DNA of 64,000 bases from assembly GCF_042140125.1 (NCBI RefSeq), contig NZ_CP159473.1; one strand, given 5' to 3'. The notes under the pieces were generated by a model that was not told where the DNA came from, did not search any database, and saw only the letters and a program-made list of their open reading frames with translations. Position numbers and translations under genes: made by a program. Source of the stretch: Rhodophyticola sp017644125. Lineage in GTDB: Bacteria; Pseudomonadota; Alphaproteobacteria; Rhodobacterales; Rhodobacteraceae. Shown here in pieces: positions 43,538 to 50,983 of the stretch. Each line of letters opens with the position of its first letter. Position 1 is the first letter of the stretch.

Positions 43538-44203
43538 TTACGGCGGCCTGGCCTCGAAGGAGACCAGCGCCGTCCTGCCCGCGCCGGTCAGGGTATAGAC
43601 CCCCTTCTCGACCCGCTCGAACCAGCCGTAGTGATCGTCCCGCATGATGGTCGTGGCGCGGTCCACGCCCGTGGCCGCCTTGACCGCCGCCCCTCTGCAC
43701 GGGCCGTGTGCCGCCAGATGCCCGGCGCAGCGCAGCGCATCCTGCCGGTAGGCCGTGATGATCTTGCCGTTGGTCCCGCCCCGGTTCGGATCGCCCGACC
43801 GGCGGGCGAATTCGCGCAACAACCGCGCCTTGCGCGGTTTGGAGATGCGCGGCGCATACGGGCCCGGATCGCAATGAACCTCCACCAGAGCGTCTGTCAG
43901 GCGCACGGTCATCAGACCCAGCCCCAGACGCCTTGCCAGCTTCACATTCTCCGCCAGCGCCTTCTGAAACGCCCGGCCCGTGCCGCGTGGCACCGCCAGA
44001 TAGACCACGTCGCTGACCGCAAGCCGGGCCACGCCCTGATGAAACAGCGCAAGCGAAAACCGCGCTTTCAGCTCCACGATCACGGGGTCTTCATCGGCCC
44101 GCCGGGCGACCACATCGGCCCCGGCGATCTCGGCCTTGACGTCGTAGCCTTGTGCTTCGAGAAACGCCTTCACCGGCGGGTAGAGATCGGTTTCCTTCAC
44201 CAT
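43538..44203 (-). CDS. DUF2161 domain-containing protein, PD-(D/E)XK-like
   Basis: 221 residues from MVKETDLYPPV. The N-terminal half carries a restriction-nuclease-like pattern: GADVVAR (D30) and VIVELKARF (E44, K46), that is a D-x13-E-x-K arrangement. The C-terminal part (about 140-221) looks like a winged helix, with FERVEKGVYTLTGAGRTAL. The family is usually named DUF2161, putative PD-(D/E)XK phosphodiesterase. DNA or RNA cleavage is untested; the motif residues are intact. Confidence 0.82.
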   Translation of the reverse strand: MVKETDLYPPVKAFLEAQGYDVKAEIAGADVVARRADEDPVIVELKARFSLALFHQGVARLAVSDVVYLAVPRGTGRAFQKALAENVKLARRLGLGLMTVRLTDALVEVHCDPGPYAPRISKPRKARLLREFARRSGDPNRGGTNGKIITAYRQDALRCAGHLAAHGPCRGAAVKAATGVDRATTIMRDDHYGWFERVEKGVYTLTGAGRTALVSFEARPP

Positions 44204-44364
44204 CGGGGCAAACCTAACGCGTTTCGCGGCCTGGGTGAATCGCCAAAACGTGCCGGTCCGCAACCGCCGCCCGGTCCGGCGGGTCGACGGTGCGCGCGGA
44301 TCCCGGCGCCGCCGCGCGCAGGGCACGCCCGGCCTTTCAAGGTCCCGTTCCCCCGATTCCCGGC

Positions 44365-44393
44365 TTGACACGACCCAAGCCGCGCCGTATCCC
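44365..44393 (+). promoter_or_regulatory. Sigma-70-type promoter candidate for rpmB
   Basis: TTGACA at 44365-44370 and TATCCC at 44388-44393 are separated by 17 bases, about 70 bases upstream of the rpmB ATG. It is the clearest -35 match in this intergenic region. Confidence 0.5.
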
Positions 44394-44464
44394 CGCCCAA
44401 GATTTCCGGGGCGCTGATATGGATCACGCGCCCCCTTCCGTTTCTGAAACCCGAGGGTGCCCAC

Positions 44465-44752
44465 ATGTCTCGCGTCTGCGAATTGACCGGCAAAGGTCCG
44501 ATGACCGGCAACAATGTCAGCCATGCCAACAACAAAACCAAGCGCCGCTTCCTGCCGAACCTGAACGAAGTCACGCTCGGCTCCGATACGCTGGATCGCC
44601 GGTTCAAGCTGCGGATTTCCAACGCCGCCCTACGCACCGTGGATCACCGCGGCGGCCTTGACGCGTTCCTTGCCAAGGCCAAGGATGACGAGCTGTCGCC
44701 CAAGGCGCTGAAAATCAAGAAAGACATCGCAAAGGCCCAGGCCACCGCCTGA
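44465..44752 (+). CDS. rpmB: 50S ribosomal protein L28
   Basis: 95 residues with the L28 N-terminus SRVCELTGKGPMTGNNVSHANNKTKRRF and NLNEVTLGSDTL. The C-terminal Lys-rich helix is as in alphaproteobacterial L28. It is monocistronic, with a promoter candidate upstream and a strong hairpin terminator downstream. Confidence 0.97.
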   Translation: MSRVCELTGKGPMTGNNVSHANNKTKRRFLPNLNEVTLGSDTLDRRFKLRISNAALRTVDHRGGLDAFLAKAKDDELSPKALKIKKDIAKAQATA

Positions 44753-44776
44753 TCGAGATCTTGCGCATGACACAGA

Positions 44777-44816
44777 CGGCCCCGCATCCCGCCGATGCGG
44801 GGCCGATGTCATTTTG
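44777..44816 (+). terminator. Rho-independent terminator of rpmB
   Basis: A 12-bp perfect stem CGGCCCCGCATC / GATGCGGGGCCG with a five-base loop, followed by a T-rich ATGTCATTTT, 24 bases after the rpmB stop. Confidence 0.75.
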
Positions 44817-44856
44817 TCGCTTCCCATTCCGGCACCGGGCGGCATAGACCAGAGAC

Positions 44857-45207
44857 ATGACCCGGGTCTTCCGCCCCATATCTGCCACGTGTCTGGCACT
44901 GGTCCTGTCGCTCACCAGCGTCAGCATGGCATTGGCGCGCGGCGACATGGCGGTAAATGGCACGATGATTCTGTGCCTAGGCGGCATGCAGGTCACGGTC
45001 GCCATCGGCCCCGACGGCGCCCCGGTGATCGAGGAGCATATCTGCCCCGATTGCGTTGTCGGCGCGTTGGCGCTTGGCGGCACACCGCCCCTGACACCTC
45101 CGGTACCGGCCGTCTGGACATTCCGCGCGCCGCTTCACGACCTCTCCGCCGATGCCGAGCAAGTACAGGCGCCTCAGGCCCGCGGCCCGCCCACAGCCCG
45201 CGCCTGA
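44857..45207 (+). CDS. Secreted Cys-containing protein, partner of copper chaperone gene
   Basis: 116 residues with a signal peptide (about 1-28, ending in MALARG). The mature part has a CLGG motif, EEHICPDC (a CxxC) and then a Pro/Ala-rich low-complexity tail. It lies 49 bases upstream of a PCu(A)C-type copper chaperone gene in the same orientation. The Cys pair and context suggest a periplasmic copper-related role, but no family is recognised. Confidence 0.62.
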   Translation: MTRVFRPISATCLALVLSLTSVSMALARGDMAVNGTMILCLGGMQVTVAIGPDGAPVIEEHICPDCVVGALALGGTPPLTPPVPAVWTFRAPLHDLSADAEQVQAPQARGPPTARA

Positions 45208-45256
45208 CACCAGCACTTCACGTCTCAGTATTCTCGCACAAACGGAGGGACATTCC

Positions 45257-45721
45257 ATGTCCATCAAAGCAGCGACGCTTGCCGTCGCCATCACCCTTGG
45301 TTTCATCCTGCCCGGTGCAGCCAAGGCCGAAATGATCATCGAAGATGCCTATGCCCGGTCTGCCAGCCCGGTCGCCCAGACCGGGGCGGCCTTCATGGCC
45401 ATCACAAATCGCGGCGACACCGATGACCGGGTCGTCTCGGTCAGTTCGGATGCGGCCGCCCGCGTCGAACTTCACACCCATCTGCAGGACGGCAATGGGG
45501 TCATGCGCATGGTCGAGGTCGAAGATGGCTTCCCCGTTGCCGCCGGCGAAACCCATATGCTGGCCCGCGGCGGCGATCATATCATGTTCATGGGGCTGAC
45601 AGCGCCCTTCGTTCATGGCGACGAGATCGAGGTGACTATCCGCTTCGAACATGCGGAGCCTGTGACCGTGAGGATCCCCGTCGATCTGGAACGTCAGGAC
45701 CACGGCGGCATGGGCGGCTAG
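45257..45721 (+). CDS. PCu(A)C-type periplasmic copper chaperone
   Basis: 154 residues from MSIKAATL with GGAGGGA nine bases upstream. A signal peptide (about 1-24) precedes a cupredoxin-like domain with the H(M)X10MX21HXM copper site: ELHTH, GVMRM, GETHMLARGGDHIMFMGL. The family loads Cu(I) into the CuA or CuB centre of cytochrome oxidase. The C-terminus ends HGGMGG. It pairs with the CPDC-containing gene immediately before it. Confidence 0.9.
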   Translation: MSIKAATLAVAITLGFILPGAAKAEMIIEDAYARSASPVAQTGAAFMAITNRGDTDDRVVSVSSDAAARVELHTHLQDGNGVMRMVEVEDGFPVAAGETHMLARGGDHIMFMGLTAPFVHGDEIEVTIRFEHAEPVTVRIPVDLERQDHGGMGG

Positions 45722-45836
45722 CGTCCCGCACTGGTCCTTCCGACCGACCGCCCTGCCCGCGCACCGGGCGCAGGTGGCGGCACCCCCAAAGGCACGCCTC
45801 TTCGTACCTTCGCGAACGGGCGCGCCACCCGCATCC

Positions 45837-46538
45837 TCAACCGCCCTTGCTGGCGATCATCCGTTCGACCCATGCCGGAACGGCACGCGACGCCTGTCCC
45901 GCGATCACCTCGTCGAAAAGGCCCGGCCGGCGCGTCGGCTCCAGATTGATCTCCACCGTTTCGGCCCCCGCCATCCGCGCCTCCTCCACCAGCCCGGCGG
46001 CGGGATACACTTCGCCCGATGTGCCGATGGACACGAACAGATCGGCGCGCGCCACCACGTCATAGATCCTGTCCATCTGATACGGCATCTCGCCGAACCA
46101 CACGATATCGGGGCGCGTCGCGGCCCGGTCGCAGGACGGGCAGAGATCGGACATGTTCATCGCTCGGGGCGCAGGCCAACGGTGGCCGCAGGCGGCGCAT
46201 AGCGCCCCGGTCAGAACCCCGTGCATATGGATCAAGGCGGTCGAGCCCGCGCGCTCATGCAGATCGTCCACATTCTGCGTGACCAGCACCACCTCCCCCG
46301 GCCAGTCACGCTCAAGCCGCGCTAGCGCCACGTGGGCCGCATTGGGCGTGGCCGCCAGCGTATTGGCGCGCCGGGCGTTGTAGAACTCATGCACAAGGCC
46401 CGGATTGCGCGTAAAACCTTCCGGGGTTGCCACCTCTTCCAGATCGTACCGGGTCCAGAGCCCATCGGTGTCGCGGAACGTGCCCAGACCGCTTTCGGCG
46501 GAGACGCCCGCGCCCGTCAGAATGACAATTCGTTCCAT
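45837..46538 (-). CDS. NAD-dependent protein deacylase, Sir2/CobB family
   Basis: 233 residues from MERIVILTGAG; AAAGGGG lies six bases before this ATG, better placed than for the ATG at 46544. Sirtuin motifs are complete: GAGVSAESGLGTFRD, TQNVDDLHERAGS, the catalytic His in MHGVL, zinc Cys in CAACG and CPSCD, and SIGTSGEVYPAAG. It removes acyl groups from lysines. The gene is convergent with the copper-chaperone gene and divergent from the phosphatase gene. Confidence 0.92.
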   Translation of the reverse strand: MERIVILTGAGVSAESGLGTFRDTDGLWTRYDLEEVATPEGFTRNPGLVHEFYNARRANTLAATPNAAHVALARLERDWPGEVVLVTQNVDDLHERAGSTALIHMHGVLTGALCAACGHRWPAPRAMNMSDLCPSCDRAATRPDIVWFGEMPYQMDRIYDVVARADLFVSIGTSGEVYPAAGLVEEARMAGAETVEINLEPTRRPGLFDEVIAGQASRAVPAWVERMIASKGG

Positions 46539-46581
46539 CGACATCCCCTTTCATGGCAAGACTGCCCGAAAGGAGCCTGTC

Positions 46582-47049
46582 ATGACCACCCGTATCTTAT
46601 GTGTCTGCCTGGGGAATATCTGCCGGTCGCCCGCCGGTCAGGCGGTGCTGGAGGCCCTGCTGCCCGGCGCCCGGATCGACAGTGCGGGCACCGGCGACTG
46701 GCATATCGGCCGCGCGCCCTACGGACCGATGCAAAAGACAGCGTTGGCCCGTGGCTATGACCTGTCCGGTCAACGCGCGCGGCAGGTCGCCGCCCGCGAT
46801 TTCGAGGATTTCGATCTTCTCCTGGCGATGGACCGCCAGAACCTTGCCGATCTGCACGCGATCCGCCCCGGTGGATCACGGGTAGAACTGGCGCTGTTTC
46901 TCGCCCATGCGGATGGCACGCCCGAAGACGTGCCCGACCCCTATTTCACGGGGGATTTCGACACAACGATGGATCTGATCAAAACGGGCGCGAAAGCTTG
47001 GGCGGCTCAGCCGCACATCGCTTCGGCGGTTTCCCCGAAGGAGCGGTAA
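46582..47049 (+). CDS. Low-molecular-weight protein-tyrosine phosphatase
   Basis: 155 residues from MTTRILCVC with AAGGAG upstream. The P-loop is CLGNICRSP (C9 nucleophile, R15), and the general acid lies in DVPDPYF. It hydrolyses phosphotyrosine; homologues often control exopolysaccharide kinases. Its last 43 bases overlap the 3' end of the convergent secreted-protein gene. Confidence 0.9.
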   Translation: MTTRILCVCLGNICRSPAGQAVLEALLPGARIDSAGTGDWHIGRAPYGPMQKTALARGYDLSGQRARQVAARDFEDFDLLLAMDRQNLADLHAIRPGGSRVELALFLAHADGTPEDVPDPYFTGDFDTTMDLIKTGAKAWAAQPHIASAVSPKER

Positions 47050-47318
47050 CGATCCCAGAACGCCTCGTCGCTGGCGCGATCCGACATCCGCACATCCTGC
47101 GCCCGCTGCGGGTCGCTGAAGAACCGCGCGGCTTGGCGCTGATCGGTCCTGCTGAGCGTCATATCGGCCACAACCCCGATACAGCCGCAAAGCTGCCGGT
47201 TGGCGGCGCGGCGATCCGACTGGTTGCAGGCCCGCTCGATCGCATTTGCGGATGCCGGCGTGGAAATAGGCGCGCTGGCCATCATCAACGCCGCCAGAAG
47301 CAAAACGGATTTCTTCAT
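47007..47318 (-). CDS. Small secreted protein with four cysteines, unknown function
   Basis: 103 residues from MKKSVLLLAALM, which gives a clean signal peptide (cleavage near ASANA). The mature protein has Cys at RAC, QLCGC and a terminal MCG, suggesting disulphides, and RAANRQLCGCIG is a conserved-looking core. It overlaps the tyrosine phosphatase gene tail to tail by 43 bases. No family name is known to me. Confidence 0.68.
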   Translation of the reverse strand: MKKSVLLLAALMMASAPISTPASANAIERACNQSDRRAANRQLCGCIGVVADMTLSRTDQRQAARFFSDPQRAQDVRMSDRASDEAFWDRYRSFGETAEAMCG

Positions 47319-47426
47319 GTCACTGGCCTCATTCATGCACGTTTGCGGAAGATCTGACGCCTTCCTGATCACGCCGAAGAATGCCCGAAAACGCCCGGGT
47401 TTTCAATGTTTCCCGTCATGCAGAGA

Positions 47427-48476
47427 TCAGGCGGCTCTGAGGCGCTGCATCTTGGCGGCGACCGTTTCATCGGCCACACGATCTGGTCCCACACCCCGCT
47501 CCGTGGCGCGCTTGAAGATGGCCTCCAGCGTTTCGTCAAGGGCGGCCAGTTTGTCGCTGACAAACCCCTGCCGGTCCCGAATCCGCAGAATCTCGGTCGC
47601 GACATTGATGATCCCGCCCGCATTGGCCACGTAATCCGGCGCATAGAGGATGCCGCGCGCATGCAGCGCCGCGCCGTCCTCCGCGCGCGCCAATTGATTG
47701 TTGGCCCCGCCGGCCACCGCCTGAACCCGCAGCGCCGGGATCGTGTCGGCATTCAGCACGCCGCCGATCGCGCATGGCGCCAGAATATCGGCCTCCACCT
47801 CCAAGATCCGATCCGCGTTCACAACCGTGGCGCCGAAGCTCTGCCCGGCCCAACCGGCCCGCTCCGGGTCGATATCGGCCACACTCAACCGCGCACCGCC
47901 CGCCCTCAGCAGCTTGCACAGATGCCAGCCCACATGGCCCAACCCCTGCACCGCCACATGCCGCCCCGCCAGAACCGGAGAACCGAAGCGGAATCGCGCC
48001 GTCGTCCGGATCGCCTGAAAGATGCCCCGCGCCGTGATGGGGGACGGATCGCCGCTGGCAAATTCCCCGTCCGGCAGACCGGCCACAAACGGCGTGACGG
48101 TGGCCATCGTCGCCATATCGGCCGGGCTCATCCCCATATCCTCCGCCGTCCAGTACCGACCCGCCAGACCGTCGATCGCGCGGGCGAATGCCCGCAGTTG
48201 CGCCCCGGTCTTGGCTTTAGGGTCACCGATGATGACCGCCTTGCCGCCGCCCAGGGGCAGATCGGCCGCCGCGTTCTTGAACGTCATCCCCCGCGAAAGC
48301 CTCAGCACATCCTCCAGCGCCGCCTCCTCGCTGTCATATGGCCGCATCCGCAATCCGCCCGCCGCCGGGCCAAGCTGCGTGTAGTGAACGGCGATGAAAC
48401 CGATCAATCCGCAACTCCGGTCTTCGACACGGAGAACCTCTTCGTGGGTGGGACGGGACATGGGTGTGACGATCAT
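47427..48476 (-). CDS. Glu/Leu/Phe/Val dehydrogenase, leucine-dehydrogenase-like
   Basis: 349 residues from MIVTPMSRPTHEEV, the size of leucine/phenylalanine dehydrogenases rather than glutamate dehydrogenases. Substrate lysines lie in MTFKNAAADLPLGGGKAVI (K67 and K79), and the NAD-binding Rossmann motif is VQGLGHVGWHLCKLL. It deaminates branched-chain or aromatic amino acids to 2-oxo acids. It diverges from an Lrp-type regulator gene across 128 bases, a common arrangement for local control by amino acids. Confidence 0.87.
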   Translation of the reverse strand: MIVTPMSRPTHEEVLRVEDRSCGLIGFIAVHYTQLGPAAGGLRMRPYDSEEAALEDVLRLSRGMTFKNAAADLPLGGGKAVIIGDPKAKTGAQLRAFARAIDGLAGRYWTAEDMGMSPADMATMATVTPFVAGLPDGEFASGDPSPITARGIFQAIRTTARFRFGSPVLAGRHVAVQGLGHVGWHLCKLLRAGGARLSVADIDPERAGWAGQSFGATVVNADRILEVEADILAPCAIGGVLNADTIPALRVQAVAGGANNQLARAEDGAALHARGILYAPDYVANAGGIINVATEILRIRDRQGFVSDKLAALDETLEAIFKRATERGVGPDRVADETVAAKMQRLRAA

Positions 48477-48604
48477 TCTGGGCCTCCTCTGACCTGAAAA
48501 GGCTAGCCCGGAGCGGGGAGCGAAAGACGGCAAAGATTGGCCTTGCGACAGGGAAAAATGGGGATAAAATCTCAAAAATGGCCGTATGATAGAGTTTTCC
48601 ACTC

Positions 48605-49060
48605 ATGGACAAAATCGACCGCCGGATTATCACCACGCTGCAACGCGATGGACGGATTCCGATCGTAGAGCTGGCCGACCGGGTCGGCCTGTCGCCCACG
48701 CCCTGCGCCCGCCGCGTCGCCAGACTCGAAAGCGATGGCATTATCACCGGCTATGCGGCCCGCGTCGACCAGACGAAACTGGGCTACCCGCTTACCGTGT
48801 TCATTTTCGTGGAGCTGGAACGCCAGAGCCATGACACCGTGGCCGCCTTCGAACGCGCCGTGACCCGGTTTGACGAGGTGGTGGAATGCCATCTGATGAC
48901 CGGCACCCGCGACATCCTGCTGAAAGTCGTGGCGCCGGATCTCGCGGCCTTCGACCGGTTCCTGGAAAAACACCTGATGCACGTCCCCGGCATCCGCGCG
49001 ACCCGGTCCAGCTTTTCGCTCCGCACCATGGTGCAGCGGGAGGTCATGCCGCGGGACTAG
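48605..49060 (+). CDS. Lrp/AsnC family transcriptional regulator
   Basis: 151 residues: an N-terminal winged helix (DRRIITTLQRDGRIPIVELADRVGLS, about 5-30) and a C-terminal RAM ligand-binding domain with GTRDILLKVVAPDLAAFDRFL. It is divergent from the leucine-dehydrogenase-like gene, so that gene is the likely target, with branched-chain amino acids as likely effectors. The AT-rich block around 48555-48600 is the probable operator region. Confidence 0.92.
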   Translation: MDKIDRRIITTLQRDGRIPIVELADRVGLSPTPCARRVARLESDGIITGYAARVDQTKLGYPLTVFIFVELERQSHDTVAAFERAVTRFDEVVECHLMTGTRDILLKVVAPDLAAFDRFLEKHLMHVPGIRATRSSFSLRTMVQREVMPRD

Positions 49061-49305
49061 TGCTGCCGCGCCTGCACGACGAACCCGGTCACGGTCTCTT
49101 CGCCCAGGGCGCGCAGCGCTTCCAGCCGATGATACCCTTCGATCAGCACATACCGCCCCTTGCCCTGCCGCACGCGGATGGGCGTGGTCTGCCCGTTTTC
49201 CAGAATGTCGTTGGCCAGCGCCTCGACCTTGCCCGCCTCCAGCGTCTTGGCGCGTTTGACCGGCACATAGACCTCATCGATCGGCAAGGTATGGGTCCTC
49301 AGCAT
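49057..49305 (-). CDS. Small ParB/Srx-fold protein
   Basis: 82 residues, GGAGGA before the ATG. It has the ParB N-terminal-domain pattern: PIDEVYVPVKRAKTLEAGKVEALANDI, NGQTTPIRVRQGKGRYVLIEGYHRLEALRALG. Only the CTP/nucleotide-binding-like core is present; the DNA-binding helix-turn-helix and dimerisation domains of ParB are absent. A chromosome-partition role is therefore unlikely. The stop overlaps the Lrp-type gene by four bases. Confidence 0.8.
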   Translation of the reverse strand: MLRTHTLPIDEVYVPVKRAKTLEAGKVEALANDILENGQTTPIRVRQGKGRYVLIEGYHRLEALRALGEETVTGFVVQARQH

Positions 49306-49384
49306 CGCGCCTGTCCTCCAACATGGTCAGCGGAGGATAGCATGGCCGGATGGGGGTCGAAAGACGAACTGCCGGGGTGGTATT

Positions 49385-50851
49385 TCAGACCGGTGGATCG
49401 CCCCACCAGCCGCGCAGTCTTTCAACCAGATCCGCCAGCCACTTCGCCCGCTTGTCGGTCTTCATCCCGCGATCCATCCAGATTGATATCGTGGTCATCC
49501 AGTTCGTAAACCGGACCCGCACGGTTTTTGGAGGACGCCGCTCTGACAAGATACGCTCGACATCGCTCTCGATTATGCCCCGTGCCTTGTCATCCACCTG
49601 ATCGGCGACCATCTCCGGCACCTTCGCAGCCATCTGCCTGTCCGCATCATCGACAGGCCGCACCGTTTCAAGCTGCGCCAGGCGCGCGCAACGTTGCCGC
49701 GCCATTTCATCCAAATCACAAAGCTCATCGGTCACACCCCATAGGACATTCTTCAAATTCACCAAGGCCGTGTCTTCGGGATAGATGTCGCCAATGCGCG
49801 AGTTGAAACTCAGGCAAGCCGCGTAGAAGCCCGTCGCCAGAACCGAGATTGATTTGCGCGGTGCCGAGAGGGTCAGTGCGATCTCCGACGCTTCCGGCGA
49901 CGTCTCATCGAACCCGTTCGCCCCTGCACTATCCAAGGCAACCCGAAACGCGATCTCGATGCGCTGGCATGCAAACTCCACCACCTCGTCCGGCGGCAAC
50001 GGGTCGGCTTCGACCCGGAAAGGCTGCGCATCGCTGTCTTTGACCAAACGTGGGGAAACATGGGTCCGATGCGCGAGTTCAACCCGCGCGATTTCCTCCG
50101 CCACCGCCTCCGGTCCGGCGTCCCAGATTTCCTCCGGGATCAGCGCGACCGCCTTCTGCAACCCCCATGGCAGCGGCTCCCCCGCCATCGCTCCGGCATA
50201 CCATTTCGCCCAGAACTGCCAGGGTCCGCCGGAGGCCAACACATCCACCATCCCGTCCGACGCCGTTGCAATGGCCTCCCTCAGCGCATCAGGCACGGAC
50301 ACTGCGTTGGACGTAAGAGTTTCCGGCGGAAGATCCGCATCCGCATATATGGCGGCGGTGGCGAGGGTGGCGGCGATGGCGGCGGCGGCGGCGGCGGCGC
50401 GGGCCGCGGCGGTCGCGTCGGTGGCTTGGACGGCGGCGAGGGTGGAGAGGGCGGCCTCGGTGGCGCGGGAGGCGGCGGCGGTGGCGCGGGCGGCGGCGGT
50501 GGCGCGGGCGACGTCCGGGGCGCGGGCGGCGTCGGTGGCGGCGAGGGTGGAGAGGGCGGCCTCCGTGGCGCGGGCGGCGGTGGCCATGGCGGCGGCGGCG
50601 AGGGTGGCCGGGGCGGGGGCGGCGGCGAGGGCAGCCTTAACCTCGGGGGTCGGATACATCGCCGCGACCCCCGAGGTGAGGATTGCCCGCATCGTCCTCA
50701 GGGCAAGGCGGTCCAATGCCTCATGGCGTTCGGAGAACCGGGTCGCGAAGGGCAGAACTCTCAGCGCGGCGCGACAGGCAATCGCCACGCAGACCTCTTG
50801 CGGCTGCGCGTAAAGCCACTCCCGAAACTGCTCCTCGTTTTCTATCGCCAC
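49385..50851 (-). CDS. Alanine-rich repeat-containing protein, unknown function
   Basis: 488 residues from a GTG at 50851. Three parts: an N-terminal helical domain (about 1-70), an Ala/Thr-rich tract (about 72-175) with two near-identical copies of RATEAALSTLAA 35 residues apart, and a C-terminal domain (about 180-488) containing WQFWAKWYAGAMAGEPLPWG, ALIPEEIWDAGPEAVAEEIA and a terminal WWGDPPV. The tract is likely a long helix or coiled structure. The C-terminal block resembles uncharacterised alphaproteobacterial proteins as I remember them; this was not checked. There is no signal peptide or membrane helix. Confidence 0.72.
   Translation of the reverse strand: MAIENEEQFREWLYAQPQEVCVAIACRAALRVLPFATRFSERHEALDRLALRTMRAILTSGVAAMYPTPEVKAALAAAPAPATLAAAAMATAARATEAALSTLAATDAARAPDVARATAAARATAAASRATEAALSTLAAVQATDATAAARAAAAAAAIAATLATAAIYADADLPPETLTSNAVSVPDALREAIATASDGMVDVLASGGPWQFWAKWYAGAMAGEPLPWGLQKAVALIPEEIWDAGPEAVAEEIARVELAHRTHVSPRLVKDSDAQPFRVEADPLPPDEVVEFACQRIEIAFRVALDSAGANGFDETSPEASEIALTLSAPRKSISVLATGFYAACLSFNSRIGDIYPEDTALVNLKNVLWGVTDELCDLDEMARQRCARLAQLETVRPVDDADRQMAAKVPEMVADQVDDKARGIIESDVERILSERRPPKTVRVRFTNWMTTISIWMDRGMKTDKRAKWLADLVERLRGWWGDPPV
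50432..50574. repeat. Two 38-bp repeats 105 bp apart inside the Ala-rich gene
   Basis: Copies at 50432-50469 and 50537-50574 begin GGCGGCGAGGGTGGAGAGGG and differ at one base in 38. The 105-base offset equals 35 codons, so the repeat unit keeps the frame and could expand or contract by recombination. Confidence 0.85.
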
Positions 50852-50983
50852 GCGCCATGCACTCCAATCCCGCGCCCACGCTGCATCATCCGATACCCCC
50901 GTTCAATCTGAAACCGCGCCACCCCTTCCCTCACCCACGAGCTTGGGCTATCTCACCGGCTGACCCTTATCACGCAGGCCGAC

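Noticed and set aside
50060..50911. Gly-rich plus-strand frame opposite the alanine-rich gene
   Set aside because: The GGC/GGT run is the complement of the Ala codon tract; the minus-strand product has two non-repetitive domains and better codon structure.
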